Positions 43,798 through 55,850 are shown, numbered from the stretch's first letter. The stretch: 64,000 bases of DNA from Saccharum officinarum (GCA_020631735.1 CM036209.1:2095478-2159477), one strand, 5' to 3'. Notes: generated from the sequence alone by a model not told the origin. Program-made: numbers and translations.

Positions 43798-44697
43798 ATG
43801 CCAGGTTACGATAAGCCGCCGCGGGTCACTTCCTCACCGATGACACCGGATCAACTGACCACGGCCATCACCGATCTCGCCCATTCCGTCGCCGCCATCC
43901 AGTCCTACCTCGGCATACCGCCGCTGCAACCAGCCAGCTGGCTGCTGCCACAATCGGTCGTGGTCTCTCTGCCATCGGTTTTCCCCTACGGGATGCCAGG
44001 TTACGGCACGACGCTGCTGCCGTTCCAGGACGTGCAGCCAACGGTGCATCCAACATTGCAACAGATCAAGTAGCGAAAGGACATCGCAATGCAGCCGATG
44101 CTTATTCACCAAGTGTCGGCTATGGTGCGGCTGCAGGCTGCTGTGCGCGGTCTCCGAGCACGGCGGCGGCTGCAGGAGATGTGCCAGAAGATGCTGGAGG
44201 CGGTCCTAGCGACGATACGGTTACAGGCTGTAGCACGTGGACTCCTAGCGCGACGGCAGGCGCGGGAGATGCGTGGGTTGCAGCTGGTGCCTGTGCCCCG
44301 TGCCCCTTTGCTTCGCCACCAGGCTACGCTTCGCCACATGGAGGGGCCCGATCTCGTCCGCTGCGTCATGGAGATCGGGCGTGGCATCACCATCTCGGGT
44401 GGCGAACTCGGTGTCTACAGCGCAGGCGTTTGGGGACGCGGGTGTGTGGCCACCCATAGGCGGACCTTAATTAGCGCTGTCGTGCTCCGTCACCGGCCGC
44501 CGCGAGGACGTCTCCGTTGGTCGCTATCGCGACTAATTCCTGGTGGCTATACCCATGCACCCCTCTCGTTCCGGTGGGCTCCATGGGATCCAGGTGGCTA
44601 CACACGTGCAGGTTCATCACACGGAGGGTGTCCGCCGTATCTTCAGGAGTCAAAAATAAAGAGTCGTAGTCTATTTCAGGTTAATAAAATAAACTGA
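43798..44697 (+). pseudogene. Internal ORF of copy B: proline-rich plus two IQ-like motifs, one internal stop
   Basis: One frame runs from ATG 43798 to 44697 and is broken only by TAG at 44071-44073. The first part (MPGYDKPPRVTSSPMT, DLAHSVAAIQSYLGIPPLQ, Pro-rich) matches copy A closely. The second part has two consecutive IQ-like repeats fitting IQxxxRGxxxR, RLQAAVRGLRARRR (44128-44169) and RLQAVARGLLARRQ (44218-44259), then a long Arg-rich tail (RPPRGRLRWSLSRLI) ending SRSLFQVNKIN. Total length without the stop would be about 299 residues. The stop sits in a different place from that in copy A, so the parent element probably had an intact frame. No gag zinc knuckle or pol motif is present. 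Confidence 0.7.
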
Positions 44698-44794
44698 GAT
44701 GTAAAAGTCTTGTTTTTAAGTGTTAGGTTTGTGTCTAGCAGAGTCGAGTTAGGTTGCAGCTCGAGGACGACCTGTATGTCTAGGTGGGGTGTAG

Positions 44795-45133
44795 TGTTAG
44801 AAGAGTCAATGTCCTATTGGGTCTTAGCCCGTTAAGGTTAATTAATCGCTTGCTTAGGGACCAAGTAAGACATCTTCTCTATATAATGAGAGGAAATGTA
44901 TCAATCTAATCAAGCAAGAGATTAGAAGGAAAAAAAACCTTATCTCTTGCCGGTTGTGGGTGAAGCCTCGCGGCCGGCGTTCCCAGCGCCCCTCATAGCC
45001 CTAGCCGCCGGTCCTCTGCCACTCTCGCCGACACGAACAGTACTATGGCACTGTGGCACCGCAGGGTACTGTAGTGCGTCCATCGCCGTCGCTCTCCTCG
45101 TCTCTCTCCTCTCAACCCTAGCAGCACATAACA
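44795..45133 (+). repeat. 3' LTR of copy B
   Basis: 339 bp direct repeat of the 5' LTR, with substitutions and a small length difference. Confidence 0.88.
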
Positions 45134-45138
45134 GTAAT

Positions 45139-47333
45139 CCATGAAGGTTGAATGGCAAAACTAGCCTTTATAGCTGACTGTTTTTTTCTCCGCAAGAGAG
45201 CTGCGCATCATTGTATTAGTCCGAATACAAAGCCAGTTCCATGGCTCGGGTTAGTTTTTTGTTAAATTTCGCCCTTTGCAAAGACTGAACAGCCTAACCT
45301 GAGACTATTGATGTGTTAGCTGCCCAAAGCAAAGCACCAGCCCTCACCCAAACACGACCCTGGTGTACAACTTCATTGGCTGCTAGAAGGGTCATAAACA
45401 AAGGGAGGGATGCTCAGAGCATCCCTTGATTGGATAATTAGAGATTAATGGGGGACATAAAACAAAGACGATCAACAACCTAGTTTATCCACTATATCTG
45501 CAAATTGATGCTGGTACAAGGTGCTCCCATGTGCAATGTTGCACTGTTTGCGAAGAATCTCGCTGCTTATGTAAACGATTTTCTGTAATATATACTTGGG
45601 GCGGTGGGATGGTTCCTGGAAGCTAAGGTCAATGGGGAGTAGCCTGGGACTGAAATTGAACAGTGCTATCTTTTGACAGCTGACGGATCTGTGTAGCTAA
45701 TCTTTCTTTTCTGATCTTTTTGACAGCACGTTAAAGCTAAAATAACAGAAATAAAGCCAAGGAATATATTATACCATTCCTCCCCCCTTGTAGTCTGGTA
45801 CGATACATTAGCACCGGAAACATCACAATTGGATGCCATGTAATGTAATACCACAGGTTCTAATTCTAACCGCGCCCACTGAATTTAACCCTTCTTTTTT
45901 AGCAAATGGTATATCACGTCTGACTCCGCAGGAAAAAGAAATTGTGCTCAAAGGCGATGAATGCCGCACTCGAATAATATGACTTTGATTGATAATATAT
46001 ACCACCACCCCCATGTGTAGGAGTCAAGTAGTGTTTGATGGGAAGACAATTTCGCTGTCAGATCAGATGTTCAATTCGTTGAGGATTCCTAGTTAATTAG
46101 TTTATACAAGGAGAAGCATCATCTAGAGAAGCAGCTTAATTATAATTAGGCACTAGTAATAATGTAATGTATCCTGCAGGCTGCTGCAGCAGTCCAACAA
46201 TATTATATTTGCAGACTTGTGGCTGCAATGGGATATATAGTACTGGAACGACTTGGGTGTTGTCGGTGAGAAAAAGAGAGGTGGATGGGGACGGATTGTT
46301 AGCATCAAATCAAACGAGATAAGTTTAAGCAACGATCCAGAAACGTGCTAATTCGAATGAAACGGTGTTGGGTGCATGTACAGGCCACTGTACTAGAGTA
46401 GGACTCAGTCATTCAGAACAAGAACACATGCAACTAGAGATGAGTGGCAGATTTATAATGAAGCTTGCTTCCATGATGAATAATCGATAGATGGAAACTA
46501 GTAACAGAAACAAGCGCATGCGTACATATGTAAAGTTAAGGAAATACTTGCCAAATTATATATGCAGTAAAAGAAGCCCTCCACATTACCGGTTGCCGGG
46601 TGCAGGCATCTCGAAAGCCATCCGTCGGATCGGAAGGGGGGAAGCAAGAAGGCACACGCACGCACAATCCGCCATCGGGCCCTGCTCACGTCGGCAGCCG
46701 GAGCTGGTCGTCCGTTACGGGGGAGACCGATCAGTGGCCGGCGGCTGGCCGGAGTTGGGGAAGGAAGCGGGATAGGAGACGCAGTTGCAGTCCTCGGCTA
46801 GGGCCGCTTCCGGATGGGAATGGAATCAACCATTTGTTGGGCTTGGACCTCACTTGGGCTGCTGGACGAAGTCGGCACTCACGGGCAGGCAGCAGGCTTG
46901 GCTGCGATGAACCAGCGACAATGCGCATGATGCCTGCGCCCTGCCTGATTAGTTTTCCAGGCCAGTCCCAACCACACAGAGGGATGACGCGCACCCATCC
47001 AAAAAACAAAAAAAATCATCTTACATATCTCAATATTTCTTCCTTATCTACCATATATATTCCACTCAAAAGAAACTACCATATATATGGGATGACATGC
47101 AACTTCAGGTTTTATGATTTTTTTTTAAAATTTTTTTCGAATTACACAACACACTCACAACGGGCACACACTCACACAGTCACAAAAACTATGATACACA
47201 GGCAGGCATGGAATGGTATACTGTGAGTGCCCACCGTTATTATTGCTTGCGTCCGCGGGGGGTACCGACTAGTTCGACTGATATTTACAACGGGCAACAT
47301 CTGGCGAGAAAGCCTAATAGGGGACCTCATTTC
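45139..47333. other. Intergenic; includes the 3' side of the CBS gene
   Basis: No gene supported. A LINE-3'-end-like string (plus-strand tttttttctccgcaagagag and on) is at about 45181-45240. A GC-rich island at 46570-46980 has overlapping frames on both strands without a domain. The part near 47000-47333 is probably CBS-gene 3' UTR. Confidence 0.4.
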
Positions 47334-49965
47334 TCATGCTTTGTTGTTGTTGGCCTCAAGTGCCTGGAATACGTCCGAGCGAGTCACAATTCCTGTTACC
47401 ATCATGAGGTAAAGGTTATCAACTTATCATGTGGGCATAATTTGTAGAATCAGAGTAAGAAACTAGTACTTAGTATATGTACCGCGAATGTATCCTCATA
47501 AAATTTGCAGGGAGTAAAGCCAGGGGTGTCAGGAGCAGGGTGGGTAATTTCTACTAGGTATATTTTCAGGGAAAAAAAGAACATCTGGGTAACAGATTCC
47601 TGAATCCAAATCAACTATGTTTCAGCTTCCACCTAAACAGAGCTCTTAATAACAAAGTAAAACAGTATTCTCCAAGGCAGCTAAGTAAAACTGCACTGCT
47701 GAAAAGTTTAGTTGCTCTATTTATATATAGACTTTATTTATGTACTCCTAGTCCCAAAAAAAAAAAAGAGTAAGCAATCTGGAAAACCTTACCGATCACT
47801 TGCTGCTGTTCATTCACAACCGGTATCCTGTGAACCTTCTCCTTAAGCATTAGTGCTGCAGCCTCTGCTCACATATCCAGCAGCAACCTGTTAGCATGTT
47901 GTTGTAACGATTTCAAGTGTTCTTAGGGTAGAGGGGAGTAAAGGTTACCCAAGACCGTCTTCTGGGGTGTCAGGGTTATCGCAGGAGATGACATGACTTC
48001 ACCTACAGTTGACTCCATCTGCATCTCGGCAACAAACTTGAAAAATTAGCCGATAGTTTCCAAACCAAAGATATCGGAAATGGCTGCATCTTCTTTAACA
48101 TGCTCTGAGCACAGGTTTCACTAAAGAAATATTTATTTATCCCCACTAGGAAATGTTTCTCAACCACTAGGCCCATACACAGCATGGGGCTGAGCTGTTT
48201 ATAAATGTAACAGTATTAAAGATACCAGTCAAAGAACCAAGTGCGCTAAACGCCACAAAAAAATATTTATTCCAAATGGAAGGAGCTCTCATGTCTTATG
48301 CATGATCATCAACAAAACTATAGATTGTTTAGGTGAAAATTGCAATATGTGATGAAAGAAACAGTCAGTACCAAGCCTCTCTTCAGTCCAAAATGCATCA
48401 AACAAACTAAGAAAAAGAAATTTCTGATAAGAAAGAAAAATTCAATTGGATTCTGAGCATCTGACTGCAGACGGGCTAACATTTAAATTACCTTTATATT
48501 TATGCTTTTCAGAAAATAATGTTTCAGGACTGAGAAACTTTTGAAGCAGGTAAGCTAATTTGTAAAATATATCATTAAAACCACTGACCGAATCATTGCA
48601 AAATCTCTTGTTGGAGGAACAATCATAATATACCTGTTTAAGTTAATTCTACTAGAGACCAAAAATTTTCACTAAATAAGCTCTAATTTTTAGGATTGGA
48701 CCACTTGTTTATCTTTTCTGTATGTTGCTCACTTTAGCATGTCTGGCACAGCAAGCATCAGACATGCTACAACCCTTGGTCTTGACTTTGATCATATCCT
48801 CAAGGATTACTTTCTGGTTCCGTGTTCATGTTTGTGGTTCAGCCCAGATGCTCTCAAGTCTCAACAGGTGGCACAGTAGCTCTAGGCCTCTACCATCCAA
48901 GTTAGTTGAGATAACAGATAACTAAGTAGGGGTTTTGTTTATAACAAACTGAGTGGAAATTAAGTCAGGAGTTCAGATCCTAACAGCAGTGCTGTATTTC
49001 AGCTGTCATGCTTACATAATACTCCTTCCGTTTTAAATTGTAAGTGCATTATGTCTAGATCGACTTTAATTCAAAATGGAGGAAGTACAACTAAGAATTC
49101 TAATTATTTTAACTAAATGAATGATCGAGCAAGGGAGTGACAGCAAACGAGATGAACATGTGGCCAAACTAAACTGAAAAGAGCCAATCGAGGATATGCT
49201 TAGAGAACACACTGAAAAAACATTGTGGTCATCCAATTAGTGATTGGTTTTGTTCTCCATCCCCGTTTTTCATGATTTGATAAATCTATCTGTAGGAACA
49301 TCCCAATTAAGCAATTAACAGGCATAAAAAAGTGACAGGCAACAAGGAGAAGGAGGGGCAGTTAGTGAACCGACCCCATTGGGCGCCTTGGCCTTGTCCT
49401 TCTTGGAGATCACCCCGACGCACCTGCCGTCCTCGTCGACCACGGGCAGGCCCGAGTACTGCTGCGCGGCGAAGATGGCATCGACCTCCGCGAGCCGCTG
49501 TACCGGCGTGGCCACCTGCACGGGGCGCGACATGACGTCCCCGAGCTTTGCCGCCGGGCTCATCTGCCAGCCAAGAACAACCAGTTCATATCGAATCGTC
49601 CCAGAGAGAGACAGAAAAAGGGAAAAGGGAGAGGAGTCGGCGGGTACCTGGTCGGAGGTGACGATCTGGGACTCGAGGTAGGCGCGGAGGTCGGCGTAGC
49701 TGAGGAGGGAGAAGTTGCCGGGCCACTCCCCAGACAGGATGCCCTCGGGGTACTCGTCGATGGCCGGGCGCAGGTCATCGAGCGCGGCGGACGCCACCAG
49801 CGCCGCGCCACGGCCACGGCCGCCCAGGGCGCGCAGGGCGGCCGGCACCGGCACCGGCGCGCGCCGCGCCACTACTGCAACGGCGGGCGGCGGCTGAACC
49901 GGTGGGATGGGGAGGGCCGCGGCCTTGACGGCGGCGGAGGCGGGGGCGGAAGGCGCGGACGCCAT
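47334..49965 (-). CDS. Tandem CBS-domain protein, probably plastid-targeted
   Basis: Five exons, all GT/AG and in phase: 49648-49965, 49375-49563, 47949-48018, 47793-47864 and 47334-47392. They give 235 residues. The N-terminus is Ala/Pro/Val-rich with Arg and few acidic residues (MASAPSAPASAAVKAA...), as expected for a chloroplast transit peptide. A conserved-looking segment follows (PEGILSGEWPGNFSLLSYADLRAY). CBS1 is about residues 107-170 (GDVMSRPVQVATP, YSGLPVVDEDGRCVGVISKKD). CBS2 is about 171-231 (VGEVMSSPAITLTPQKTV, KVHRIPVVNEQQQVIGIVTRSD). CBS pairs bind adenosine nucleotides and tune a partner enzyme or channel; several plant ones act on thioredoxins, but the partner of this one is unknown. 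There is no catalytic domain. The 1.36-kb second intron carries a 64-bp Stowaway remnant. Confidence 0.9.
49022..49085. mobile_element. Collapsed Stowaway MITE, 64 bp
   Basis: TA-flanked. Consists almost only of the inverted ends (ctccttccgttttaaattgtaag and, reversed, cttcctccattttgaattaaag). Lies in intron 2 of the CBS gene. Confidence 0.65.
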
Positions 49966-50626
49966 GGGTGGGGAGGGACGAGCGCAGAGCGCGGAAGGTG
50001 ACCGGACGTCCGGACCTGCTGCCGTTTGGCGCTGGAGCGTCGCCTGTTGCGTGCACGCTCGCTGCGGCGGACGCTGCTCTGCCTCTGCTCGTGCTTGCTG
50101 CGGGCTGCCGTACGCCGGTGCCGGTGCGGTGTCAAGTACTCGGAGTGGAGCCGTGGAGGTGGAGTGGAGTGGAGTGGAGACTGGAGAGTGCGGTGGAAAT
50201 CTCTAGAAGGGCGCGGGCCCACTCGCAGGTGGCCACGCGGCTCTCTCTGGGCTCAGGTGTGGGCGGGTCTTTGTCGTCTTGTGCGGTTGAGTGACCTGTG
50301 GTGATGTTGCTTATTCTTTGGCTTTTCTCATTTAATATGAGAATAATCAAATTATATCATCTTTTAATCGTATTTTTTCTAATTATGTATCGTTTTAGCT
50401 TTTCTAAACATGCATGGTCTATTCGGCTGCGCTAAAGCAGCGGCTGCTACAGTCATACATTACTGGTGCTAGGACTTGCAAACAATACGTACTTTAGCTA
50501 AAGCGAATGGAGTCATATTAGACGGTCACTGGCTGCCCTTACCCGGTTTGCTGGGCTGATTCTGGCTAGGCCAGCCGTTCGGCAGGCCACAAGAAGTCGT
50601 TCGGCAGCCCACCAACCCATTAGGGT

Positions 50627-50635
50627 TATATAAAA
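50627..50635 (+). promoter_or_regulatory. TATA box of the PIF/Harbinger element
   Basis: TATATAAAA, followed by a CT-rich leader and a GC-rich stretch. It would drive ORF1 and perhaps ORF2. Confidence 0.5.
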
Positions 50636-51520
50636 GGCCGGATCGGCTTCTTCCACCGGCCGTGCGTCTCATTTCCTTCCCTTCCGCTAGGGTTTCCCTC
50701 CTCCCCCGTCGCACAACGCCGCGCCGTCGAGGCCATTCCCCGGAGCCTTGCCCGTCGGCCTCCCTCGTCCCGGTGTCGCGGCCGAGCAATGTCAACCCCG
50801 TGACCCGCCCGCATCACATCCGTAGCGGGGTTCCGACTTCCGCCATGGCCGACACCGTGTTCACAGCTCGCCACTGACACTGTTCGACGCCACCACCTTC
50901 GATACGTCTTTACGCACCCCAGGTACCACCCAACATTTCATGGATCTATGATTTTCTATGCTCTCCAAACGAATCCACCCTTTCCCGTCCTAATGCATCT
51001 TCTCATATCTGAAGATCCGCCGACCAACGTTCAGATCCGTGCCTTTCTGAGCCGTAGCTGCCTCGATTTGCTCCTTTCTGCTTCATCACCTCCAGTCCTC
51101 TTGTTGTAACCCTTGTTTTCAGGTTAGCACATCTTACTGTATGCTCCGCTTTCATTCGCTAAGGATTCTGGCACACTTGTCCTGTGTCCAATGTTACCTA
51201 CTCGCTGCATTCGTTAACCTTGCAGTCCTCCTCCCCAGTCGGCCGGTCAACGGTGCCCATACTGGCCCCCATCGTCGACCTACCGACAACTGCTACAACC
51301 TCCGTCGGCCCGCCAGCACCGTCTCCGGCAGTCGGTACAACCTCCCCCAGCCACCACCACCGCGCCTGTTGTGCTTGAAAGGTAATACTCCTGACGTACC
51401 CATTCCCCAGGAATTAACGCCTTAGTTTTCTCCACTCTATGTCCTCCTAAGTAGATACATGCGAGATCTAGTTGGTAGGAAGAGTCAAATAATTACTACT
51501 AGTGTTTCGATTCGGCACAG

Positions 51521-52349
51521 ATGTCCATCAAGTGGGATGAGGCCACCACCTACAAGTTCCTGCAAATCGTGCTTGATCAAAAGCGGAGGTACAACTGGGA
51601 CAAGATGGGCTTAAGAAAGCATGGTTGGAGCCAGGTTTACAAGGAGTTTCAAGCCTAGACAGGGAAACATTGGGAAAACAAGGTTCTGAACAACAAACTA
51701 AACACCATACGGGGTTAGGGCGCGGGATGGATGGTGTGGTTACAGCAGACGACTCTTTCTAGGCGGGGGATGACCTGGTGCGTTACCTCTGTCCACACAT
51801 GCTTAGATTAAGGATTCCCATAGCACTACTTAATTACTCCTTACGTGCAGGAGAGCAGTGAGCCCCCCTCGACGTGGCTAGCCACCTGACTTCCTAGACC
51901 AACTAGAGGAGTTGTATGGAGATCGAAACCAAGACAAGGGCAAGTTGGTGTGGGCGGGTGGGGTTCGTGAAAGCATCCCTAGAAACTCCAGTGACAAGCC
52001 TACTCCATCCTTATCCAACCACGTAGGCTCGTCCGGTGTAGGCAAAACCAGCAAACGTTCAGGGAGGAAGTTTGTTGTGACTAGCCTAGTCAAGAAGAAA
52101 ACTAGTAGCATAGAGGACAGTGTGCGCGAGATATCTGAAAGCATCAAGTCAAATTTAGGCGAACAGGATCCAAAGTTGCTGTCCAGAATGGAGATGATGG
52201 AGTGCATGAAAACACTTGCTGAAGGGAGCGAGCTGTACAACAAAGCCATCTACCTTCTTAAGAATGGCACCAACCGCACTGCCTTCCTGACCATGCAGAC
52301 AACAGAAGGAAGGCTTGCTTGGTTGCAGTGGACCCCCTACCGCAAGTAG
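51521..52349 (+). pseudogene. PIF/Harbinger ORF1: Myb/SANT-like DNA-binding protein
   Basis: Starts MSIKWDEATTYKFLQIVLDQ and continues GWSQVYKEFQ, a stop, then TGKHWENKVLNNKLN. This is the Myb/SANT-like (Myb_DNA-bind_3) trihelix that transposase partners use to recognise element ends. A possible intron runs from about 51780 to 51850 (ends ttacgtgcag). The second part (51880-52349) is open from about PDFLDQLEELYGDRNQ to the stop and holds the conserved C-terminal block MMECMKTLAEGSELYNKAIYL...NRTAFLTM. In-frame stops occur near 51657 (TAG) and 51717 (TAG), so the protein is not made whole. Confidence 0.75.
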
Positions 52350-52826
52350 ACATCTCCATGCTTGGAATGCTGGCTGCAGTCCGTAGTTGTGTCCGGTTGC
52401 AGTCGTACTTGGGTTTCTTGTTGACACTTGTTCGTTTTAAATTTGGCTGTAATAAGTTGAGTTGGTCATGTACATGTATTGTGTGAAACGGTTTGTTCAT
52501 GTGTGCAGCGTTGAGCTAGCACAATGTGTTGTAATAATTAACTAAACTGCTGTCATTATGTTTGTCGTAATAATTAGTTGTTTGTATTTCTCGGTGCTTC
52601 AAATCTATTAATTTCATGGACATGTATGTTTTATGTTGGTCACCTGTTGGCTTGTTATTCCAGTGTGCACAGAAGTGACGGTGTCCTAGCTGAACGGAGT
52701 GTTGACCATCAGCAACAAGTGTTCAAGGTAGTAATATGCTAATTTACTGTCCATGTATATACCTTTTTGCCATTGATGCCGTTCCTCTAATTGTTGTTGG
52801 TTTTGTCATCACTTGGTTTTGCAAGG

Positions 52827-54038
52827 ATGAGCGTGAGCATGAGCGGGAGCCGCGAGGACAACAGCAGTGGCAGTGCGGTGACTTCGTAGCGGAACACATG
52901 GCTAGAGGTTGCGCAACTGTCGCACAACTTAGCAGCCCAACTGGCATCAACATCAGCATCATCTGCCTCTTGGTCAGTGCCTCCCTACATGACCCCGTTG
53001 CCACCAGGTTTGGAGGAGCTGCAGGGCCTGCAGTGGGTTCAAACCGTGCTGCGCAATGAGGCGCACTGCTATGACCTGTTTTGTATGACCCCTGCTGCAT
53101 TGCTATGCTTGCATGACACGTTAGTTGCTAGGCATGGGCTGTTTAGTACACAACAATGTAACTCAGTGGAATGTCTTGGCATGTATCTATAGACGATTGG
53201 GCATGGGCTGCATTTTAGGGACACAAGGTTACATTTTGGTAGGTCGCTGGACACTGTCAGCAGGAAGTTTCATCTAGTCAACGACACCATGTACTCATTT
53301 GCACAAGAGGTGATTTGTCCCACTGGAGCATACAACAACGCAAGGCATCCTAGACTCCACCGTTACATGCCTTATCTTGATGGTTGTGTTGGCGCTCTAG
53401 ATGGTGTTCATATCCCAATCGTAGTAGCTAGGGAGGTGCATGATGAGTGGATTAACAGGAAGGGCTTCACTAGTCAGAATGTTTTGGCAATTTGTGACCA
53501 CGACGAGCAGTTCATCTATGTGGGGGCTGGGATGAAGGGGGAATGCCATGATATGGCCGTTCTCAGGGAATGTGAGCAGCGACATGTCTTCCCACACCCA
53601 CCAGAAGGTATACAGTGAATTGATGCTTAATCATGATTCTTGAAAATATAAGTGTCATATATGTCGATACATGTAGTAAACTATTGCCTGTGGTTTGTGC
53701 ATTGTGCAGTCAAGTTTTATGTTGCGGATGCGGGATACAAACTGGATGACAAGTATCTAACTCCTTATCGAAAGGAAAGGTACCACTTGAGGGTGTTTGA
53801 GAGAAGCGCGCCGTAGGGTATGAAGGAGACATATAATTTCCACCATGCCAGGATCTGGAATGTGATTGAGAGGTGTTTCGGCCAGATGAAGGAGAAGTGG
53901 AAGATCCTACTGCTAGTTCTTGTATATGATATAGAGACTCAGTCAAGGCTTATTGTTTCTTGTTTTGGCATGCACAATTTCTTGAAAGATTTCAACAGAT
54001 GGGTCAATCGAAGGCCCCTGCATGTGCCCAATGCGTAG
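52827..54038 (+). pseudogene. PIF/Harbinger ORF2: DDE (DDE_Tnp_4) transposase
   Basis: One frame runs from ATG 52827 through 53618, and after an intron (donor GTATAC near 53609, acceptor at 53709) continues from 53710 to 54038. The N-terminal part has CYDLFCMTPAALLCLHDTLV. The nuclease has GALDGVHIPIVV (first Asp, about 53395), GECHDMAVL (second Asp, about 53545) and NVIERCFGQMKEKWKIL (Glu, about 53860). TAG stops at 52887-52889, 53190-53192 and 53814-53816 break it. The enzyme would cut and paste the element at TTA-like targets. The stops make it inactive now. Confidence 0.85.
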
Positions 54039-54704
54039 CCGCTGTCTGATGAATGGATTCAGCTGAATGCAGGATCTGAAATAAAGGCTATGCGTAACGC
54101 CATTGCTATTGGTGTGTGGAGTGTGTATGCTCCAGGTAAGGGACATATTGATTGCATTGAGTTGAACTCTGTGTACAGATTTCAGTTGCGGGGTTTGTAA
54201 CATGTGATGTTTTGTGCAGCTGATGGTGGAGTTGATTAATGTGAACTGGTAGTGTTGCTGAGCCCTTTTGGTCATAGGGGATGGAAGTGGAGTGAGATCC
54301 TCTACAAATTTTGGATTGACCGCATGGGTACTGGTGTACCCTCTTCCACGACCATATGTGGCATATTAAAGACTTCATCTAATTTGATTAGAATGTGGGC
54401 TAATGAACTTGGGTAATGTGTTGTAATATTGTTGGGAGCTAGAACTGCTGCTGTCATTGAACTTAGGACTGGTTTGTAATGTCAGCTGCGATGGTTGTGC
54501 CATGACATGTTGTGCATCTGTGTTTCTGGAGTTGGCGCCAAAAATCTCAGTTTGGTTCCTCCTGACGCATTCTATTTGAATTGAAGTTTGTATTTGAATA
54601 TTTGAATATGTACTGTGTTGGCTGGCTGGCTGGAGACGGTATTGTTCTAGCTGCTCCAGCATAAGCCGTTAAATAGTAAATCTTAGTGCAGCCGAACACG
54701 GTGA

Positions 54705-55380
54705 GTGTATATTTAATGTATAATAAAAAGGCAAAATAACATAGTTTGAGATGGAAGCAGTAAAATTTGGTTAGAGACTTTTACAGACATCTAAATTCAT
54801 ACATGAGTAAGTTAAACCTCATGTTGCTATAGATAGTGAAGGATAAATGAACATCAAACTGAAGGAGGGCTTTATCATCAACCTCCGGTCTCCAACCCCT
54901 CTCTCTTTTATAATTATAATATGCATTAAGAATAGGGCAGGGGCTGAAGGAGAGATTATGGGGCTTGCATCGTGTAGGAGAGAACAAACGTTAGATTGTA
55001 GTTTAGAACAAAAAAATTTGCCAAATTAAGAAATATTGTATCTTCTGCTTAAATAAACATCCAAATAGGAATAGCTCATTCATGAAAGTGCTCACACCAG
55101 TAACCATGACAAATTTAACTAGTCATCTTGTGCGGTTGGTGACTAGTGTGACTTGACTTGAGAGAGGTCTTGTCTCCCGTGGTGATGGTACCTCCGCTGG
55201 ACGTTTATATTCTTTGACTTTTCTCAAGATTAAAATCAAACTCTACCATGTTTTGAAATGCAACATCTGGACAGAGATTGGGAGATGTTATTGTTTGAGT
55301 TAGAGGACAAAAAAAATTCAAATTATGACAATAGTTCAATGACGTAGCATGATTTTTTTCCAAGGGTGTGTGGCAATACT
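54705..55380. other. Intergenic, nothing recognised
   Basis: AT-rich sequence without a supported gene or clear repeat. Confidence 0.4.
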
Positions 55381-55850
55381 TTTTTTTGAACTTTCAGGGC
55401 TTTTCATTACTCATTAGTCTCAGCTAAATCGCTGGACACCGACTCAACACCGTGAGGTACATCATTCCGAGTGATTTTAGGACACTATGACTCTTACAAA
55501 CCAATAGACGCAATGGTATGCGCTACCTTATTACAGACTCGAGAGCAAACGCTAATATTTCGAGAAACAAAATCTAAAGACATCAAATGCTTGATTTCAG
55601 TTGTCACTCCCCCGTCAGGTGGTATTCATCCCCCTCCACTTCTTTTTTTTTTAGAAATCCTCCTCCACTACTGCCTTCACCAACATAGCATCCGTTTCTA
55701 TGGAAATCCAAGAGATCCCCAAGTTCACAGCCTCCTTAAGGCCTGCCAAGAACCCCAGCAAGGAATGAGGTACAATGGATTTTTTTCGGAGGGGGGTGTG
55801 TGTTGCCCCTTGAGCCATGCTGATGCGGCTATGCTGGCCCGGCACAAATT
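55381..55850 (-). pseudogene. LINE C-terminal RNase H-like fragment with 3' tail
   Basis: The minus strand gives GFLAGLKEAVNLGISWISIETDAMLVKAVVEE (an RNase H-like RVT_3 block, about 55655-55770). After a frame change it gives CNKVAHTIASIG (about 55495-55530) and VPHGVESVSSDLAE near the end. An oligo-A tract follows at about 55381-55388. This is a severely 5'-truncated non-LTR element. Confidence 0.7.

Larger units (their letters stand above)
43458..45133 (+). mobile_element. Non-autonomous LTR retrotransposon with IQ-motif ORF, copy B
   Basis: LTRs at 43458-43783 (326 bp) and 44795-45133 (339 bp) begin tgttagaagag and end ataaca. A perfect target duplication GTAAT lies at 43453-43457 and 45134-45138. 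Primer-site text tggtatcggag follows the 5' LTR, and the purine tract aggtggggtgtag precedes the 3' LTR, as in copy A. No pol domains. Confidence 0.92.
50416..54704 (+). mobile_element. PIF/Harbinger DNA transposon, about 4.3 kb, decayed
   Basis: The left end (ctattcggctgcgctaa, about 50419-50435) and reversed right end (cgtgttcggctgcactaa, about 54685-54702) form an imperfect inverted repeat. Inside are the two ORFs expected of this superfamily, a Myb/SANT-like protein and a DDE transposase, both on the plus strand. The exact 3-bp target duplication could not be fixed, so the ends are approximate by a few bases. It begins about 450 bp upstream of the CBS gene start, divergently oriented. Confidence 0.8.

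Noticed and set aside
46570..46990. GC-rich island as a possible exon upstream of the CBS gene end
   Set aside because: Frames on both strands, no domain, and no consistent splice partners.
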